64,000 bases of DNA from Beijerinckiaceae bacterium RH AL1 (GTDB taxonomy: Bacteria; Pseudomonadota; Alphaproteobacteria; Rhizobiales; Beijerinckiaceae). A program made the position numbers and the translations under genes. Positions 59,875-64,000 of the stretch are shown here, one piece after another. Position 1 is the stretch's first letter. Every line of letters starts with the position of its first letter. The stretch is from contig LR590083.2 of the NCBI GenBank assembly GCA_901457705.2, positions 434,001 to 498,000 of the forward strand. The letters are read 5' to 3'. Under the pieces are notes generated by a model that made no database searches, had not been told where the DNA came from, and saw nothing but the letters and a program-made list of their open reading frames with translations.

Positions 59875-60657
59875 ATGATTCACGACCGGTATACAATTGC
59901 GGTTTGCAGTTTTGTCGTCGCTCTAGCGATGCAAGACGGGACGTCTCACGCTCAAACAGTACCGATCGACTGGTCGGGCATCTATGCCGGTGGCTTCGGC
60001 GAATATAGCGGCGGTCAGTCGACGCAGAACGACAACGGCTTCAAGCCAAAGACGAAAGCAGTCACGCCGCCTCCCGCGACCACGCCGCCTCCGACCATGA
60101 CGCCCCCTCCGACCATGATGCCGCCGGCAAACGTTGCGTTCGCCGACGGCCGTTACGGCCTGAGCGGCGGGATCGGCGGCGGCTTCGTCGGCTACAATTA
60201 CCAGGTCCAGCAGTTCGTCTTCGGTGTGGAAGGCGATGTCGGCGCCGGCTCGATTACCGGCTCGTCGGCGTCCTGCGGCACGGTTCCGCACACCTGCAGC
60301 ACACGCATCAACGCGCTCGCCGACGTTCGCGGCCGCCTCGGCTATGCCGTCGGCAGCTTCCTGCCGTTCGTGGCCGGCGGCGCGGCCTTCGCCAACATCC
60401 ACGCCAACGATTACCTCTACGGCGGCGCCCGGGGCGCCTGGCGCACAGGCTATACGGTCGGCGCCGGCCTCGAGTACAAGTTCTCGCCGCGGATCGCGCT
60501 CCGGGTCGAGTATCTCCACGCGAGGTTCGACTCGCAGGCGCTCTTCAACATCGCGCGCAACGTCCCCGAGCGGATCGGGGCGACGAACGAGATCGTGCGG
60601 GCCGGCGTGTCGTTCTATTTCACGCCGCCGCCGGCCGCCGTCGTCGCCAAGTATTAG
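59875..60657 (+). CDS. Outer-membrane beta-barrel protein (Omp25/31-like) with proline-rich insert
   Basis: 260 residues: signal IAVCSFVVALAMQDGTSHAQT, then DWSGIYAGGFGEYSGGQS, the usual Omp25/RopB-type beginning. An unusual repeat PPPATTPPPTMTPPPTM (about residues 64-83) sits between strands one and two. Later strands include FVGYNYQVQQFVFGVEGDVG, RGRLGYAVGSFLPFVAGGAAF and ALRVEYLHARFDSQ. The C-terminus is extended past the usual terminal aromatic by TPPPAAVVAKY. Eight strands are likely. Two Cys in SCGTVPHTC could link a loop. Confidence 0.85.
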   Translation: MIHDRYTIAVCSFVVALAMQDGTSHAQTVPIDWSGIYAGGFGEYSGGQSTQNDNGFKPKTKAVTPPPATTPPPTMTPPPTMMPPANVAFADGRYGLSGGIGGGFVGYNYQVQQFVFGVEGDVGAGSITGSSASCGTVPHTCSTRINALADVRGRLGYAVGSFLPFVAGGAAFANIHANDYLYGGARGAWRTGYTVGAGLEYKFSPRIALRVEYLHARFDSQALFNIARNVPERIGATNEIVRAGVSFYFTPPPAAVVAKY

Positions 60658-60676
60658 CCACCAGCGCAGTCGAGGT

Positions 60677-60701
60677 CAGGCCGAGCGCTTCGCTCGGCCT
60701 G
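60677..60701. terminator. Hairpin downstream of the outer-membrane protein gene
   Basis: A perfect 11-bp stem CAGGCCGAGCG/CGCTCGGCCTG with loop CTT, 20 bp after the stop. No T-tract follows, so it may be a terminator of the intrinsic-like or 3'-protecting type. Confidence 0.55.
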
Positions 60702-60806
60702 GCCGCCGGCGTCTCAGCCTTTAGTTACGAGAGCGGGTGCCACGCATCTTTCCCGGCCCTTGCGCGTTATTGCGGCCAACACGTCATCCGACGTCGAGCC
60801 AAGACA

Positions 60807-61004
60807 ATGAAACGCCTTTTGCTTCTCGTGCCGGTCGTCCTGGGGTTGAGCCTGCCAGCCGTGGCGGAGGAAAAGCCGCGGCGGGACCCGCCGCGGCAGA
60901 CGCAGAAGACGGACTACTGGCTATCGGAAGACATGCAGCGTCTCGCCTTCTGGCAGTCCCGCGAGCCCGAGGTTCAGACCGGCCGCTCCGTCGCCACCCA
61001 CTAG
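60807..61004 (+). CDS. Small secreted hypothetical protein, 65 aa
   Basis: Signal peptide KRLLLLVPVVLGLSLPAVAEE, then a charged mature part of about 45 residues (KPRRDPPRQTQKTDYWLSEDMQRLAFW). No Cys in the mature part and no domain recognised. It converges with the 130-aa gene at 61008. Its own promoter is not clear. Confidence 0.6.
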   Translation: MKRLLLLVPVVLGLSLPAVAEEKPRRDPPRQTQKTDYWLSEDMQRLAFWQSREPEVQTGRSVATH

Positions 61005-61007
61005 CGC

Positions 61008-61400
61008 TCAGAGCTTGGCGAACGGCGTCCGTTCGAAGAGCCGCAACATGATTTTCGCGACGCTTTCGGGGGCGGCAAGCGCCAGGCGCTTTTCGGGAAC
61101 CGGCGCGGCGGGCGGCACGGTTGCGACCACCGGCGCCTCGTAGCGCGGCGCGCTCGTCTGCAACATCCGAAGAATCGCGCGCTGCGCCAGACGCACGGGG
61201 TCGATGGAGCCGTCGTCGCGCAGGCAATCCGGCTCCGACTGCGCCACCTTGACGATCGAGCGGGCCAGCTTGTTGATGATCGTGCGGTCGACCTCGTGCG
61301 AGGCGCGTAGACCCTGAAGGGCGATCGCGTAGGCCTCGTGAAGGCGCGAAGCCTCCGACGAGTCGAACGCGCCCTTCCTGATGTCGAACACCCCGGCCAT
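61008..61400 (-). CDS. Hypothetical protein, 130 aa
   Basis: Soluble, mostly helical: SEASRLHEAYAIALQGLRASHEVDRTIINKLARSIVKVAQS in the first half, then a Pro/Ala/Val linker (VVATVPPAAPVPEKR) and a final helix IMLRLFERTPFAKL. No domain recognised. It stands alone, divergent from the CoA-transferase operon, with about 230 bp between them. Confidence 0.55.
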   Translation of the reverse strand: MAGVFDIRKGAFDSSEASRLHEAYAIALQGLRASHEVDRTIINKLARSIVKVAQSEPDCLRDDGSIDPVRLAQRAILRMLQTSAPRYEAPVVATVPPAAPVPEKRLALAAPESVAKIMLRLFERTPFAKL

Positions 61401-61634
61401 GACGCAGCCCCCGCAACGCCTTTACATATAGGAGCTTATCAGCACATCGCCCCACCGCAATAAGAGTGTCTAAGCAGGGTTTTTTTATTTGCAGGTGTGG
61501 CAAACCGCCCCGAGAAGCCCGCGAAACCGGTTCTTAACCGCCTTCGCCGCGCTGCTCGTCGCCCCTTCGAGAGCCTGCCTTGCCAAGCCGCGGCCCCCGC
61601 CGTACCACCCCGCGCAGCGAGCGAGGGTGAGCGC

Positions 61635-62342
61635 ATGAACAAGGTCTTTTCCGATGCCAAGGCGGCGGTCGCCGACGTCCTGAAGGACGGCATGACGGTG
61701 ATGGCCGGCGGCTTCGGCCTTTGCGGCATGCCGCAGGTGCTGATCGAGGCGGTTCGCGACACCGGCGTCAAGGATCTCACCGTCATCTCGAACAACGCCG
61801 GCGTCGACGGCGCGGGCCTCGGCCTGCTCCTGGAGACTCGGCAGATCCGCAAGATGGTCTCGTCCTACGTCGGCGAGAACAAGCTGTTCGAGAAGCTCTA
61901 CCTCTCGGGCGAGCTCGAGCTCGAGTTCAACCCGCAGGGCACGCTGGCCGAGCGCATCCGCGCCGGCGGCGCCGGCATCCCCGCCTTCTTCACCAAGACC
62001 GGCGTCGGCACCATGGTCGCCGAGGGCAAGGAGCTGCGCGAGTTCGAGGGCGACACCTACGTGATGGAGACGTGGCTGCGGGCCGACGTCGCCCTGATCC
62101 ATGCCTGGAAGGCCGACCACGAAGGCAACCTCGTGTTCCGCAAGACGGCGCGCAACTTCAACCCCGCGATGGCGACGGCGGCCGAGACGACGATCGTCCA
62201 GGCCGAGGAGATCGTCGAGACGGGCGCGCTCGACGGCGACGCGATCCATACGCCGGGCATCTTCGTGCACCGCCTCGTCGCCGTGCCGGGCTTCTACAAG
62301 CCGATCGAGAAGCGCACCGTGCGCGCGAAGGCGGCCGCCTGA
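61635..62342 (+). CDS. scoA: 3-oxoacid CoA-transferase subunit A
   Basis: 235 residues from the ATG at 61635, with GAGGGTGAG upstream; the frame is open to 61497. The CoA-binding glycine motif is VMAGGFGLCGMPQVLIEAV; further landmarks are SNNAGVDGAGLGLLL, GGAGIPAFFTKTGVGT and the ending GIFVHRLVAVPG. With subunit B it moves CoA from succinyl-CoA to acetoacetate or a similar 3-oxo acid. Subunit B follows after an intervening cupin gene. Confidence 0.94.
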   Translation: MNKVFSDAKAAVADVLKDGMTVMAGGFGLCGMPQVLIEAVRDTGVKDLTVISNNAGVDGAGLGLLLETRQIRKMVSSYVGENKLFEKLYLSGELELEFNPQGTLAERIRAGGAGIPAFFTKTGVGTMVAEGKELREFEGDTYVMETWLRADVALIHAWKADHEGNLVFRKTARNFNPAMATAAETTIVQAEEIVETGALDGDAIHTPGIFVHRLVAVPGFYKPIEKRTVRAKAAA

Positions 62343-62351
62343 CTATGATCC

Positions 62352-62452
62352 GGCCGTCATTGCGAGCCGAAGGCGAAGCAACCCAGGGGCCGCGTGGCGC
62401 AGGCTGCGGCGGGCGGCCCCTGGGTTGCTTCGCTGCGCTCGCAATGACGGCC
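62352..62452. repeat. Large palindromic (RIME/BIME-like) element
   Basis: The arms GGCCGTCATTGCGAGC and GCTCGCAATGACGGCC are perfect complements at the two ends, and inner arms continue with GAAGCAACCCAGGGGCCGC and GCGGCCCCTGGGTTGCTTC. The whole is about 100 bp and would fold into a long hairpin. This GTCATTGCGAGC...GCAATGAC type is dispersed in many Hyphomicrobiales. It sits inside the CoA-transferase operon between subunit A and the cupin gene. Confidence 0.8.
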
Positions 62453-62484
62453 CCGGGACCGAAGCAGCCTAGGGATCTCCGCTC

Positions 62485-62922
62485 ATGATGCAGTCCGACA
62501 ACGATGGCTTCCGCGTCGTCCGCGAGGGCGCGGCGTTCCGCGGCAAGCAGGGCCACGTCTATCGGCCGGCGATCTCGGCCGAGGCGGTGGGCTCCAAGGC
62601 GCTGCACATGCAGCTCCTCGAGATTGCGCCGGGCGAGCGTGCCCATGCGCACAAGCACGAGCGCCACGAGACGGCGATCCACGTGCTGAAGGGCGTGTCG
62701 GGCTGCTTCTGGGGCGATCGCCTGCAGCACCACGCCATCGCGGGGGCCGGCGAATTCGTCTATATCGCCGCCGACGTGCCGCATCTGCCCTACAATCGAA
62801 GCGACAGCGAGCCGGTGATCGCGGTCATCGCCCGCACCGACCCCAACGAGCAGGAGAGCGTCGTGCTGCTGCCGGAGCTCGAGGCGGGGGTCGACTGGTC
62901 GAAGGCAAAGGAAGAGGTCTGA
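62485..62922 (+). CDS. Cupin-domain protein
   Basis: 145 residues forming one cupin barrel. Motif 1 is ERAHAHKHERHETAIHVLKG, with the metal-type His/His/Glu-like pattern, and motif 2 is GEFVYIAADVPHLPYN. It is placed between the two CoA-transferase subunit genes, and subunit B begins 1 bp after its stop, so all three should be co-transcribed. It could be a small-acid binding or isomerase-type enzyme of the same catabolic route (inference). Confidence 0.88.
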   Translation: MMQSDNDGFRVVREGAAFRGKQGHVYRPAISAEAVGSKALHMQLLEIAPGERAHAHKHERHETAIHVLKGVSGCFWGDRLQHHAIAGAGEFVYIAADVPHLPYNRSDSEPVIAVIARTDPNEQESVVLLPELEAGVDWSKAKEEV

Positions 62923-62923
62923 C

Positions 62924-63586
<663 letters not shown>

Positions 63587-63588
63587 GC

Positions 63589-63843
63589 TCACGCCGCGAG
63601 CTGGCAGAGCAGCTCGCTCGGCACGTCGCCGATCGCGCAGACGAGCAGCGGCTCGAGGAAGACGCCGGCCGCCGCATCCGCGCGGTCGCGCAGGACGATC
63701 ACGCCCGCATAGAAGGGGGCCAGCGAATCCGCCATCGCGATCGCGGTGCCGCGGACGGCGGTCTTGCGCGGCGCACCCGGATGCAGGGCGCCGCGGGCGC
63801 CGATCAGAAACGGAACAACAATGTAGGTGGTCGTCAGCGCCAT
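63589..63843 (-). CDS. Hypothetical protein, 84 aa
   Basis: The ATG at 63843 is preceded by GAGGGGATGAG. The protein (TYIVVPFLIGARGALHPG..., AIAMADSLAPFYAGVIVLRDR, GVFLEPLLVCAIGDVP) looks like a compact globular domain of alternating strands and helices. No family recognised. It converges with scoB, 2 bp away, and lies 59 bp from the partial gene at the window's end. Confidence 0.6.
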   Translation of the reverse strand: MALTTTYIVVPFLIGARGALHPGAPRKTAVRGTAIAMADSLAPFYAGVIVLRDRADAAAGVFLEPLLVCAIGDVPSELLCQLAA

Positions 63844-63902
63844 GGCTCATCCCCTCACGAGGATGAGAACATAAAGCGAACGCGGCAGCCGGGCAACCGG
63901 AA

Positions 63903-64000
63903 TCAGGGATGGTCGCTGGGCGGCGGACCGATGCCGATCTTCGTCTTGTAGACGAAGATCGGGTACTCGACCTTGGAGACGCCGTCGTTGAATGGCGCCA
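63903..64000 (-). CDS. Partial hypothetical protein, C-terminal end only
   Basis: Too short to have been found by length, but the minus-strand frame from the right edge to a TGA at 63905-63903 reads APFNDGVSKVEYPIFVYKTK and then IGIGPPPSDHP. Amino-acid use is protein-like, and the alternative frames are Arg-rich and implausible. The rest of the gene lies beyond the window. Family unknown. Confidence 0.5.
   Translation of the reverse strand, partial: APFNDGVSKVEYPIFVYKTKIGIGPPPSDHP

Overview
This 64 kb window is about two-thirds or more G+C and encodes roughly 68 proteins. Several traits point to an alphaproteobacterium of the order Hyphomicrobiales (Rhizobiales): a MucR/Ros-type regulator, a metX-metW pair, a chorismate mutase-hisC-tyrA operon, DUF2125 and DUF1656 proteins, CsbD- and ElaB-like stress proteins, and the dispersed palindromic elements typical of that order. 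I cannot name a genus. No rRNA, tRNA, CRISPR array, transposase or integrase was recognised.

1-11.6 kb is the most distinctive part. It holds the end of a glycosyltransferase, a CDP-alcohol phosphatidyltransferase, a PLP-dependent alpha-oxoamine synthase (serine palmitoyltransferase/KBL fold), a single-module reducing type I polyketide synthase (KS-AT-DH-degenerate cMT-structural KR-ER-KR-ACP, no thioesterase) and a FabH-like KAS III. This resembles fungal fumonisin logic: a PKS chain released by decarboxylative condensation with an amino acid. Here it sits beside a phospholipid headgroup enzyme, so a polyketide-derived sphingoid-like or aminophospholipid is a reasonable hypothesis. As given, the PKS and KAS III each carry one apparent single-base deletion.

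11.7-21.1 kb carries small envelope or stress proteins, a CorA-type transporter, a NarL-type response regulator, an AaeXAB-like efflux operon (FUSC, DUF1656, HlyD) divergent from a LysR regulator, and ispG. 21.1-31 kb is catabolic and transport: TauE, a SoxC-like sulfite dehydrogenase with a cytochrome c, two MFS transporters, an amidohydrolase, a patatin-like protein and a benzoylformate-decarboxylase-like ThDP enzyme.

32.9-34.9 kb is a compact phage-like control locus: an S24/CI-type repressor, a divergent HTH-DUF6362 pair and a downstream small gene. Five copies of one dyad (GGT-N6-ACC, best form TCGGT-N6-ACCGA) lie at their promoters.

34.9-44.5 kb is mainly metabolic: a tandem MaoC protein, an FMN reductase, a histidine phosphatase with a natural His6 run, the tyrosine operon (chorismate mutase, hisC, tyrA), MerR and AraC regulators, and metX-metW. 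44.5-64 kb contains an L,D-transpeptidase, an OmpR-type response regulator with a cNMP-binding partner, GST, MucR, YchF, glutathione peroxidase, cobS and cobT, a DUF3829 protein, a flavin reductase, a Nei-type glycosylase, small secreted proteins, a PoxB-like enzyme, ChaC, a beta-barrel porin-like protein, and a 3-oxoacid CoA-transferase operon with a cupin gene between its subunits.
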